A stretch of DNA of 5,536 nt from CAILUG01 sp038125665 (GTDB lineage Bacteria; Pseudomonadota; Gammaproteobacteria; Pseudomonadales; Pseudohongiellaceae), in assembly GCA_038125665.1 (NCBI GenBank), contig JAYPEI010000039.1, positions 1 through 5,536 on the forward strand, written 5' to 3'. Below are positions 1 through 5,431 of this stretch, one piece after another (the stretch's first letter is position 1; the number at the start of each line of letters is the position of its first letter). The notes under the pieces were generated by a model. That model made no database searches and was not told the origin of the DNA. It saw only the letters and a list, made by a program, of their open reading frames with translations. A program made the position numbers and the translations under genes.

Positions 1-148
1 TAATACTCAGTAAAGACGGGCTATTTTACTGCGATTTTTTAGATATTCAGTGGCCTCCATAGCCACCATTTAAACTTCCCAAAGATCTCTGAAATCCCCG
101 TATTTAGTAGCACGCTAACAAACTATCTGTAGCTTATTCAAGCCGAAT

Positions 149-187
149 GTAACTAAAAAAGTAACTAAATAAACCTCTTTGTAACTA
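149..187. repeat. GTAACTA direct repeats upstream of the membrane operon
   Basis: GTAACTA occurs at 149-155, 161-167 and 181-187, and GTAACT occurs again at 257-262. The first two lie in an adjacent pair of 12-bp units (149-160 and 161-172) that differ at one base. The spacings are 12 and 20 bp. Such a cluster can be a set of binding sites for a repressor, an activator or a recombinase arm-binding domain. No protein in the window is an obvious partner, and the region is AT-rich enough that a chance origin is possible. Confidence 0.4.
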
Positions 188-270
188 CAGATGTACCTAA
201 GCAACTGCAAACCAAATTTGTATATCACTTGATCTTATCGTGTAGGATTAAATCTAGTAACTTGCGCTTC

Positions 271-276
271 AAGGAT
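271..276 (+). promoter_or_regulatory. Ribosome binding site that sets the GTG start at 285
   Basis: AAGGAT lies 8 nt before the GTG at 285-287. The GYF_2 domain begins at about residue 5 of the product, and the first in-frame ATG (codon 35) would remove most of it. The rare GTG start is therefore preferred. Confidence 0.5.
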
Positions 277-284
277 AGTAGTCA

Positions 285-1154
285 GTGGAAAGTTCACAGT
301 GGTTCTACAGAGATAATGATAAATCAGTGGGCCCCTTCACATTTGAGAAATTAAGCGAGCTACATGCATTCGGCCTCATCTCAGACATGACACTAGTCAA
401 AGAAGGCGAATCACGAGAGTGGATGGAATTTAGGGATCTGGGCAAAACTAGGAATCTATCCCACGACATTAAAGTCGACTCTGACCCAATAGCTGAAACT
501 CAAGAAATAGACCAATCTGAAATCGACGAAATCAAAGTAGAAAGCTCTACTGCAAGTACTGCTTCCGAAAATATTAAAGATAATGAGACAGACAATAATG
601 CTCGAATTAATGGCTGGCTTATTAATCCAGTAACTCCTTGGAGAAGATATGGCGCCAGATTTTTAGATATTTCTATCAATGGTGCGATAGGCGCTTTCCT
701 CTTAGGTTTGGCATGGTACGCAATCGCGCCTATGTCAGCAGAAGCTTTCTTTTCATCCCTTAATCCTGTCGCCGATCTTTTAGTCACGATATTCATTTCA
801 ATAATTATCGGTGGAATCCTTACTGGCTTTTCTGGTTCCAGTATCGGAAAGTGGATTTTTGGGATTCGCGTGACCAGGCCGGACGGCTCACCTATTGGAA
901 TTATAAATGGCGTATTCCGAGACTTGGGCGTCTGGGTAAAAGGTCTGGCGTTTGGAATTCCATTAATCAACATAATCACTCTATACATGAGTTACCGTCG
1001 GTTAAAAGATCAAGGAAGTACCTCATGGGATCACAGTGAAGGGTATGTAGTTACACACAGACCAAACAGCGGGATTCAATACGCTCTAAATACCCTAGGT
1101 ATTTTATTAATCGTTATCGTACAAGTGCTATTAAGAATGATTGAACAAATGTAG
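285..1154 (+). CDS. GYF_2 and RDD domain membrane protein
   Basis: The 289-residue product joins a cytoplasmic recognition domain to a membrane domain. Residues 5-52 match the GYF_2 pattern (WFYRDNDKSVGPFTFEKL, then a W-EF ending), a small fold related to proline-rich peptide binding. Residues 60-107 form an acidic, Ser/Asp/Glu-rich linker. Residues 118-259 are an RDD domain: the start reads RRYGARFLDIS, followed by membrane segments near 129-150 and 163-182, the GSSIGKWIFGIRV loop with RPDG, another hydrophobic stretch near 215-235, and the closing WDHSEGYVV. A further helix at about 265-285 ends the protein, which is more than a minimal RDD domain has. The start is GTG with AAGGAT 8 nt upstream. 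The stop is 2 nt before the protease gene, so the two are very probably one transcript. RDD proteins have been linked to transport in some bacteria, but no substrate can be read from this sequence. The domain calls are strong and the role is unknown. Confidence 0.88.
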   Translation: MESSQWFYRDNDKSVGPFTFEKLSELHAFGLISDMTLVKEGESREWMEFRDLGKTRNLSHDIKVDSDPIAETQEIDQSEIDEIKVESSTASTASENIKDNETDNNARINGWLINPVTPWRRYGARFLDISINGAIGAFLLGLAWYAIAPMSAEAFFSSLNPVADLLVTIFISIIIGGILTGFSGSSIGKWIFGIRVTRPDGSPIGIINGVFRDLGVWVKGLAFGIPLINIITLYMSYRRLKDQGSTSWDHSEGYVVTHRPNSGIQYALNTLGILLIVIVQVLLRMIEQM

Positions 1155-1156
1155 TT

Positions 1157-1966
1157 ATGAAACTAATAGTTTTTTTAGGTCTCCTACTGGCTTTGCCTGC
1201 AGTGATCTTCGGATTAACGGGACTTGAATCAGACTATATCCAAAGTAGCTGGCAAGGCATTCTGGTTACATATCTGATCCGATGTCTGATATTACTCCTC
1301 AGCCTAATTGCTTTGATATTCCTCTATGAGAGGTCGAACAAACAAAGCTCTAGCCGACTCTCTTTTATGCTCGCCTTTCTACTAGTAGCAGCTCAAACCA
1401 TCATTTTCGTTAGCAAATCGTTGGAATTACCTCTTCAAATAGAAATTGCTAACAACCTCCAAAATATTGATGTTGCAGAAGCTGAAGAAATCAGCGATGG
1501 ACTTTTGTTGATCGATGGATATCTAGGGAAGGCGACTGTCGAATCACTGGATGCGTATTTAGGTCAGAACAGTCTTCGAGGGATCATTCTAAATAGTCAG
1601 GGAGGCATAATCGATGAAGCCAAAAACATCTCAAACTTAGTCAAGAATCAAAAAGTAAATGTATATATCAAAGACCGATGCGAAAGCGCATGCGTATTGA
1701 TTGCTACAAGTGGAGCTCAACTGTTCGCATACCGACATAGCCAGTTTGGATTTCATAGAGCTGGACTGCCCACAGCTACAAAAAATACCCAAAACGTAAA
1801 ATTCGCCTCTTCAATGGCTACCCAAGAAATGAACGAGGCTCTAGCCAAAAACGGAGTTCCAAAAGATATCTTGGCTAAAATGAATGAGACTTCAAACGAC
1901 TCGATGGCCTACTACTCTGGGCTAGAGCTATACCGGAGAGGAGTGGTGGATAGCTTGATGGACTAG
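1157..1966 (+). CDS. Membrane-anchored ClpP/SppA-like serine protease (COG3904 type)
   Basis: The 269-residue product starts with three hydrophobic helices (about 2-22, 34-56 and 69-86), followed by a crotonase-fold protease domain from about residue 110 to the end. Motifs seen in order are LNSQGG at 145-150, which would form the oxyanion site; CESAC at 175-179 with the likely nucleophile Ser177; and FGFHRA at 198-202 with the likely base His200. The C-terminal GVVDSLMD matches the G-L-V-D-S end of ClpP. Asp248 is a candidate third catalytic residue by alignment by eye. The paired cysteines around the serine are typical of the COG3904 predicted periplasmic proteins and could form a disulfide, which would favour an exported catalytic domain. 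Gln replaces the usual Pro in the NSPGG motif. The ATG is 2 nt after the upstream stop and has no clear Shine-Dalgarno site, so translation is probably coupled to the GYF_2-RDD gene. Substrate unknown. Confidence 0.85.
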   Translation: MKLIVFLGLLLALPAVIFGLTGLESDYIQSSWQGILVTYLIRCLILLLSLIALIFLYERSNKQSSSRLSFMLAFLLVAAQTIIFVSKSLELPLQIEIANNLQNIDVAEAEEISDGLLLIDGYLGKATVESLDAYLGQNSLRGIILNSQGGIIDEAKNISNLVKNQKVNVYIKDRCESACVLIATSGAQLFAYRHSQFGFHRAGLPTATKNTQNVKFASSMATQEMNEALAKNGVPKDILAKMNETSNDSMAYYSGLELYRRGVVDSLMD

Positions 1967-2294
1967 AAAAGTGATTAAGGAGATTTTCAACTCTTCACCC
2001 ACGTGGATCACCTGCACCAACAATACCTGTTTTCAACTACAAAGTTTTGTAACTCATATGTAGGGGGGGATATATAAGTATCTAAAGGTATCTCTAAGAG
2101 AGAGTAGCAATAGGCTTCCCTTCAAAAGGTCTCTACCTCTACTTCACAATAATCAGTATTAAAGAGATTCTTCCAAGCAGCCTTTAAAGTCTCAACTCCC
2201 CAATGACTGTCTGATTGCTTAATTAGCAAAAGCCAGAGGCAAGGGTTACAAGCCTCATCACACCAAAACCTGAAGAGGCTATTACGAAAAAACT
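1967..2294. other. Gap between convergent operons, mostly unassigned
   Basis: This region lies between the 3' ends of the plus-strand protease and the minus-strand lipoprotein operon, so terminators for both are expected, but none is convincing. It holds a run of seven G at 2063-2069, a small perfect hairpin (TCTCT-AAG-AGAGA, about 2090-2104) and GC-rich arms at 2236-2256. It also holds a minus-strand frame open for 60 codons from 2304 to 2125 (stop at 2122-2124) that reads like protein (for example SHWGVETLKAAWKNLF) but has no ATG. That frame is treated as a finding and not as a gene. Confidence 0.5.
2236..2256 (-). terminator. Weak hairpin downstream of the lipoprotein operon
   Basis: On the minus strand GAGGC (2256-2252) pairs with GCCTC (2240-2236) across an 11-nt loop, followed by TGGCTTTTGC. 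A third arm, GAGGC on the plus strand at 2275-2279, could pair with the same 2252-2256 segment instead. The site lies about 40 nt past the stop of the last lipoprotein gene, where a terminator is expected. The stem is only 5 bp and the T-run is short. Confidence 0.22.
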
Positions 2295-2924
2295 TCAGCG
2301 GGGATTATTTGATTCGATCAAAAGACGCCTTAAGGCCCGATAACCCTCTTCAGTTATCATTGGTTCGTGTTCGGCTGATTTAGCATTGGCTGTCGTGGCA
2401 CCATGATTTGTGTCGTCTACAATCGATAAAACTTGTAAAGAAGAGACATTTTCGGCCCTTACGTCTCTCGACGTTTTTTTGCCATCTCTAATTTCGACTA
2501 ATCTCCCCCTATAACCCGAGACTGCAACGCAGATGCTACTTGCCCACCACGATACTCTTTCCTCAACATGAAATGTGGGTGCCAATAATTGATCGTTAGG
2601 GAATGGCTGCTGCTTATCATAATATACAGGTGGATGGTCCTTCATATCTCCGAATAGGGCATCATAAGCCGCAGCCGCTTTAGCCCTATCTAGAGGATTA
2701 TTGATGTCAAAGGGATCAGGCAAAATCAAAAGATGCTTGTCATCCGAACATCCAAAACCCACAACGGACTCACCAACTTCGATTCTAGCAACCTTATCAA
2801 GGGTATCGATGACTGGGGGTTTAACCGTCTTAGATATAGGGTTGGTGGCCGTAGTTGTTATTGAAGTGCAGCCAGACACTAATAAGCTCAGCCAGATTAA
2901 TGTTGTCGATCCATGTTTAGTCAT
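2295..2924 (-). CDS. Putative lipoprotein, third gene of the lipoprotein operon
   Basis: I do not recognise this 209-residue protein. Residues 1-19 form a lipoprotein signal with the lipobox LVSGC, so Cys19 would be lipidated; the next residue is Thr, not Asp, which suggests outer-membrane sorting. A Thr/Pro-rich spacer (20-40) leads to a region with one Cys at 59 (VVGFGCSDD) and one at 132 (SSICVAVSG), which may form a disulfide. In between are the stretches ILPDPFDINNPLDRAKAAAAYD and YYDKQQPFPNDQ. The C-terminus is charged (YRALRRLLIESNNPR). The ATG at 2924 is chosen over one 22 codons upstream because it puts the signal peptide at the N-terminus and follows the FlgO-domain gene stop by 1 nt (TAG-T-ATG), a coupled arrangement. 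The longer start would overlap that gene by 65 nt and bury the signal. Function unknown; its job is presumably tied to its two lipoprotein neighbours. Confidence 0.75.
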   Translation of the reverse strand: MTKHGSTTLIWLSLLVSGCTSITTTATNPISKTVKPPVIDTLDKVARIEVGESVVGFGCSDDKHLLILPDPFDINNPLDRAKAAAAYDALFGDMKDHPPVYYDKQQPFPNDQLLAPTFHVEERVSWWASSICVAVSGYRGRLVEIRDGKKTSRDVRAENVSSLQVLSIVDDTNHGATTANAKSAEHEPMITEEGYRALRRLLIESNNPR

Positions 2925-2925
2925 A

Positions 2926-3546
2926 CTAGCGACCCAGCAACGCCCTTGCATCTCGCTGATGCCATTCAGAAGCTGGTACCACAAAATCAACTGAAGATAG
3001 TATCTGACTTGACTGCAGAGCTATAAGCTTCAAATTGACATGAATGAAAGTTTCACCTATCGCATAGGTGCCTGTTACAGCAGTGCGCGCATCATAGGAT
3101 TGGCGCAAGACTTCGTTATCACGAGATAATATGAATTCTCCTTCTTTATTAACTGAAATATTATCTCGAAGCTTTAACTCAATAACTTTTAAGCCCTTTT
3201 GGGCGATACGTCCTGCAACCTGTTCTGTCATCATTCGTCCGAAATCAGAGGATGATTCAACGTCTGAAACATTTACGATGCTTGTTGCTAAAATATTGTC
3301 ATTTGGGCTGATAACCGCCAAGCTTCGCTCAAATAAAAGGTCTACCCCGTCATAGGCCGCCTTAATAATCAGATTGGATCGACTTGCATGAGACGAACCG
3401 TCAGTTGCATAGGTTGAATAAGTCGGTGTTTTGAATTTAGCAAACCGTTCTTCAACGAATAAATCTTCAAGAAATGAACAAGCACTAATGTTTACAGATA
3501 ACAGGACCATACTCGATAAGTACATAAAGGTTTTAAACTGCTTCAT
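2926..3546 (-). CDS. FlgO-domain outer-membrane lipoprotein
   Basis: The 206-residue product begins with a lipoprotein signal ending in ISAC, with lipidation at Cys23 followed by Ser. From about residue 60 it follows the FlgO domain pattern: a helix (SNLIIKAAYDGVDLLFERS), a strand with ILATSIVNVSDVESSS, the conserved DFGRMMTEQVAGRIAQKG at 101-118, VIELKLRDNISV, the signature GEFILSRD at 136-143, and the closing VTGTYAIGETFIHVNLKLI at 157-175. FlgO in Vibrio is an outer-membrane flagellar accessory lipoprotein usually encoded near flgP and flgT. Neither gene is here, so I give a family call without a gene symbol. The start codon overlaps the stop of the upstream lipoprotein gene as ATGA, and the next gene begins 1 nt after its stop. 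The three are almost certainly co-translated. The family assignment is made from motifs read by eye. Confidence 0.82.
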   Translation of the reverse strand: MKQFKTFMYLSSMVLLSVNISACSFLEDLFVEERFAKFKTPTYSTYATDGSSHASRSNLIIKAAYDGVDLLFERSLAVISPNDNILATSIVNVSDVESSSDFGRMMTEQVAGRIAQKGLKVIELKLRDNISVNKEGEFILSRDNEVLRQSYDARTAVTGTYAIGETFIHVNLKLIALQSSQILSSVDFVVPASEWHQRDARALLGR

Positions 3547-4247
3547 GGAACTATTCTCATGTTTACCAAATCGAGGGTAACGTTCGTTTGATGGCCTTGG
3601 AGACGCGGTGCAATTGGTGCTTTATCACTCCAATACAACATAAAGTCATTTCGATTTATGTAAAATTCATCGGCTGCCAGATACTCAATTTGATAAAAAC
3701 TTTGGATATTGGTCGTAATTAATACTTCCGCATCAGTTATTTGATTTTTTTTGCTCAGTAGATCATAAATTGCGCTCACTGAAACAAGCGTGACATCAAA
3801 AAGGTCTTTCGTAGTTATCTCTGTAATTACTTCGTCAGATAGAGCAAAGATTGTCGCCCAAATAGTTTCTTTTGAAAAAGCCCATCTTTCTTTGGTTTTC
3901 TCTGAGTAAAGAAATGTTTCTACGTCAAAATTAACTACAGTTGAGTCACCAGGAGCTTTCGAAACAACGTATCCTTTCTTAATTAACGCTTGTGCAAGGT
4001 AGCGTTCATATGCCTTTTCAAAAGCTGAGTCAGTACGCCCCGGATTAATATAAACGCTCTTGACTTTCCGTGGCCTGAGATAGGCTTGATCAAGCTCAAA
4101 AGCAACTTCAGTTGCCAACTCTCCCCAATGTTCTGCACTTAACACACGTTTTTGACTAGAGTACTGAGCTAAATCAGCTCTAGGCATCCATGCGCAGCCG
4201 GCAGCTAGCATAATTGTAAGGATAGTAATTATCGGTATTTTTCTCAT
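3543..4247 (-). CDS. Putative lipoprotein, first gene of the lipoprotein operon
   Basis: The 234-residue product is a probable outer-membrane lipoprotein that I do not recognise. MRKIPIITILTIMLAAGC is a textbook lipoprotein signal with Cys18 as the modified residue and Ala after it. The mature part is a single alpha/beta-looking domain with no further membrane helix. The stretch at 62-110 (VKSVYINPG, then FEKAYERYLAQALIKKGYVV, then DSTVVNFDVE) has a strand-helix-strand order seen in several small periplasmic assembly lipoproteins. This is only a shape resemblance. Residues 173-194 and 220-231 add further strands. It leads the operon and overlaps the FlgO-domain gene by 4 nt. The start has no strong Shine-Dalgarno site. 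An AT-rich stretch at 4266-4277 reads GATAAT and TATAAA on the minus strand and could be a -10 region, but no good -35 box is seen. Function unknown. Confidence 0.78.
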   Translation of the reverse strand: MRKIPIITILTIMLAAGCAWMPRADLAQYSSQKRVLSAEHWGELATEVAFELDQAYLRPRKVKSVYINPGRTDSAFEKAYERYLAQALIKKGYVVSKAPGDSTVVNFDVETFLYSEKTKERWAFSKETIWATIFALSDEVITEITTKDLFDVTLVSVSAIYDLLSKKNQITDAEVLITTNIQSFYQIEYLAADEFYINRNDFMLYWSDKAPIAPRLQGHQTNVTLDLVNMRIVP

Positions 4248-4492
4248 GATACAAAACCGGACAAAATTATCTTTATAACTGTTTAATTTCTGATATCGGA
4301 CATAACGCTAAAACCTTTATTACAAATCGGAATTAGAGTATGAGGCGATGGGCTTTGATATTTGGCTTACATGAAAGAAATCGGATGGTTTTAAGAGTAT
4401 CTGAAGGAGCAAAAAAGTTACCAAGCCTCCGAGTGCGTCTGCGTCCGGGGTTTTTAGGTCTCTTGGTTCATTAAATTACCCTTGGTTTGTGC

Positions 4493-4601
4493 AGACCTAA
4501 TACTATTTCAGGACATCTGAAGATTCGTCTATTGTAGTCTCAAACAGCAGCTGCACGATGTTAAAGCTTACTCAGACAGTCTACTAAGCCATCAGAGCAC
4601 C
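4493..4601. repeat. Diverged repeat, copy A
   Basis: Two blocks match copy B at 5432-5502. Block 1 (4493-4527) begins with a perfect AGACCTAATAC and matches 25 of 35 bases by hand count. Block 2 (4567-4601) matches 27 of 35 bases. Copy A has about 39 extra bases between the blocks, and part of these (CTCAAACAG...CTGCAC) resembles block 2 again, as if partly duplicated. The copies bracket the small membrane gene and the broken exported-protein gene. On the minus strand copy B lies just upstream of the broken gene. The nature of the repeat is unknown. Confidence 0.5.
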
Positions 4602-4628
4602 AGACAAAAAATTCGGCATTTTCTGTCT
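4602..4628 (-). terminator. Hairpin after the small membrane protein gene
   Basis: On the minus strand AGACAGAAAAT pairs with ATTTTTTGTCT around a GCCGA loop: 11 pairs, one of them G-U. The plus-strand copy would have an A-C mismatch at that place, so the fold favours minus-strand RNA, which is the sense of the gene ending at 4643. It starts 14 nt past that stop, the right place for a terminator. The six-T run is inside the 3' arm and not after it, so termination strength is uncertain. The hairpin directly abuts repeat copy A. Confidence 0.4.
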
Positions 4629-4642
4629 ACTAGACACTCAAT

Positions 4643-5047
4643 TCAAATAGCAAGCTTTTGTGCCAGGTCAAACACGTGGATGAGTGTTGCTGACTCTGGG
4701 GAAAACCTCATGGCTAAGAGATTACCACCGACGGTGGTAATCAAGAAACAAAAAGAAAATAGGAGCTGACAAGTAATATAAAATGACTCCGAATAGGAGA
4801 CTTTGCCCATTAATTTTCGTGAAATCGTCATATCGTCAGATTCAATGACGCCCATCGATTTGAGCTTAGCACGGCTCCAAATTCGCAATAAATAAAGGCC
4901 AGGGAAAATAGCTACGACAGAAAACCACAAGTACGAAGGAAAATAATGCAATAAAAGCTCATGAGAACTGATCCCGAGCAAAAATCCAAACAAGATCGCC
5001 ATGCCTACTGGCCTTGATGCTTTTTCTTCATCAGGTATTTCTGTCAT
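4643..5047 (-). CDS. Small three-helix membrane protein of unknown function
   Basis: I do not recognise this 134-residue protein. It has a short acidic N-terminus (MTEIPDEEKASRP), hydrophobic helices at about 14-36 and 40-57, a basic loop with RIWSRAKLKSMG at 55-66, a polar segment with IESDD, and a third helix at about 87-113. The tail from 114 is amphipathic. By the positive-inside rule the 58-82 loop would be cytoplasmic. The start is well supported: GGGAG at 5058-5054 lies 6 nt before the ATG on the minus strand. It stands alone or with the broken gene 138 nt upstream on the same strand. A 10-bp perfect inverted repeat lies inside the part encoding ITTVGGN (about residues 103-109). Flanking diverged repeats suggest accessory DNA. 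Function cannot be inferred. Confidence 0.65.
   Translation of the reverse strand: MTEIPDEEKASRPVGMAILFGFLLGISSHELLLHYFPSYLWFSVVAIFPGLYLLRIWSRAKLKSMGVIESDDMTISRKLMGKVSYSESFYITCQLLFSFCFLITTVGGNLLAMRFSPESATLIHVFDLAQKLAI
4720..4742. repeat. Perfect 10-bp inverted repeat inside the small membrane gene
   Basis: GATTACCACC at 4720-4729 is the exact reverse complement of GGTGGTAATC at 4733-4742, with a GAC spacer at 4730-4732. In RNA it would be a stable hairpin with a tight loop. It falls within codons for about residues 103-109 of the small membrane protein, in the third helix. Confidence 0.85.
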
Positions 5048-5185
5048 TTTTCACTCCCACCTGAACTTCCTAAATTAGGCTACTCCGATAGCTAAAAAAT
5101 AATTCATCGCAAATCTGGGCAGAAAATACAAATATTAAAAGACTGATTAGTTCTCCCTAGTATGTCTTCGAGGGATGGTTTTTGT
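5048..5185. other. Spacer upstream of the small membrane gene
   Basis: AT-rich spacer between the broken exported-protein gene and the small membrane gene, both on the minus strand. It includes the ribosome binding site GGGAG at 5054-5058. No convincing promoter boxes or terminator were found. Confidence 0.45.
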
Positions 5186-5391
5186 TTAATGAAGGAAAAT
5201 GACTACTGCGATCTTATCTGAGCTACCTGCTGGCAAGTACAGCTCATTATTTAGGCTAGAACCAAACGACAAACTCTTGCCCTGTATAAACTCCAGTTCA
5301 GTCTTTGACGCTGTGCTGTTGAAGTAGCAGCCTGAGCAGATATCACAGCGCAAGATAGCACCACAGGAAGTGAAGTTCTAAATAGACCCAT
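5186..5391 (-). pseudogene. Small exported-protein gene disrupted by a 5-bp duplication
   Basis: Reading from ATG at 5391, the frame opens with a clear Sec signal peptide: MGLFR, the hydrophobic SLPVVLSCAVIS, and an AQA-A cleavage site near residue 21. After TSTA it turns into a non-protein-like tail and stops. At that point ACAGC is tandemly duplicated (5319-5310 on the minus strand). Taking out one copy restores a frame running on to TAA at 5188-5186, giving 66 residues with the plausible mature part SKTELEFIQGKSLSFG, SSLNNELYLPAG, SSDKIAVVIFLH. An AGAGGA Shine-Dalgarno site lies 7 nt before the ATG. The G-K-S...L-N-N-E-L-x-L-P-A-G order faintly recalls the N-terminal part of the DUF2057 (YccT) family, which is usually around 200 residues. 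If that is right, the gene is also truncated at its 3' end. If not, it is a short secreted peptide gene. A sequencing error at the repeat could also give this frameshift. Confidence 0.55.
5310..5319. repeat. 5-bp tandem duplication (GCTGT twice)
   Basis: The plus strand reads GCTGTGCTGT here (ACAGCACAGC on the minus strand). The extra 5 bp explains exactly the frame change in the exported-protein pseudogene, because removing either copy restores a continuous frame. Confidence 0.7.
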
Positions 5392-5398
5392 AACAGCA

Positions 5399-5404
5399 TC
5401 CTCT
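5399..5404 (-). promoter_or_regulatory. Ribosome binding site of the disrupted exported-protein gene
   Basis: AGAGGA on the minus strand, 7 nt before the ATG at 5391. It is the best Shine-Dalgarno match among the minus-strand starts in this window and is a main reason for believing the disrupted frame was a real gene. Confidence 0.55.
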
Positions 5405-5431
5405 GCTTTTTATTGTTATGTCTGTTGATAT

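Larger units (their letters stand above)
1..284. other. Non-coding upstream region
   Basis: This stretch holds no supportable gene. One plus-strand frame is open from the window edge to a TAG at 60-62 (tail reads ...FYCDFLDIQWPP), but it is too short to call as the end of an upstream gene. The rest is AT-rich and contains the GTAACTA repeat cluster described separately. The bases just before the gene at 285 (about 215-250) hold TTGTAT and TAGGAT boxes, but their 19-nt spacing is too long for a confident sigma-70 promoter. The promoter of the 285-1966 unit probably lies somewhere here. Confidence 0.5.
4248..4642. other. 395-bp gap between the lipoprotein operon and the small membrane gene
   Basis: No gene can be supported. 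The left end must carry the promoter of the lipoprotein operon (AT-rich around 4266-4277). The middle, 4323-4475, is unusual because it is open on both strands: a 44-codon plus-strand ORF with ATG at 4340-4342 and stop at 4472-4474, and a 51-codon minus-strand frame without a start that reads like protein. GC-rich sequence at 4424-4450 is flanked by inverted arms ACCAAG (4420-4425) and CTTGGT (4462-4467). The right end holds repeat copy A and a hairpin, listed separately. Confidence 0.5.

Noticed and set aside
3..62. Possible C-terminal end of an upstream gene (open frame to TAG at 60-62)
   Set aside because: Nineteen codons cut by the window edge are too few to separate coding from chance.
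500..988. Minus-strand ORF of 162 codons inside the GYF_2-RDD gene
   Set aside because: It is antisense to a gene with two clear domains, has no recognisable motif, and its composition (Pro/Ile-rich) is typical of a shadow frame.
851..1039. Plus-strand 62-codon ORF inside the RDD region
   Set aside because: Out of frame with the well-supported RDD domain, with no ribosome site or protein pattern.
2925..2990. Longer start for the third lipoprotein (ATG at 2990)
   Set aside because: It overlaps the FlgO-domain gene by 65 nt and would place 22 residues before an ideal lipoprotein signal. The ATG at 2924 follows the upstream stop by 1 nt.
2701..2994. Plus-strand 97-codon ORF antisense to the third lipoprotein
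   Set aside because: It is opposite a gene with a clear lipobox and coupled start, and has no domain.
3131..3355. Plus-strand 74-codon ORF antisense to the FlgO-domain gene
   Set aside because: It lies opposite the conserved FlgO motifs and is a shadow frame.
5199..5327. Plus-strand 42-codon ORF with a nearby AAGGA
   Set aside because: The AAGGA is only 2 nt from the ATG, and the ORF is antisense to the better-supported disrupted exported-protein gene.
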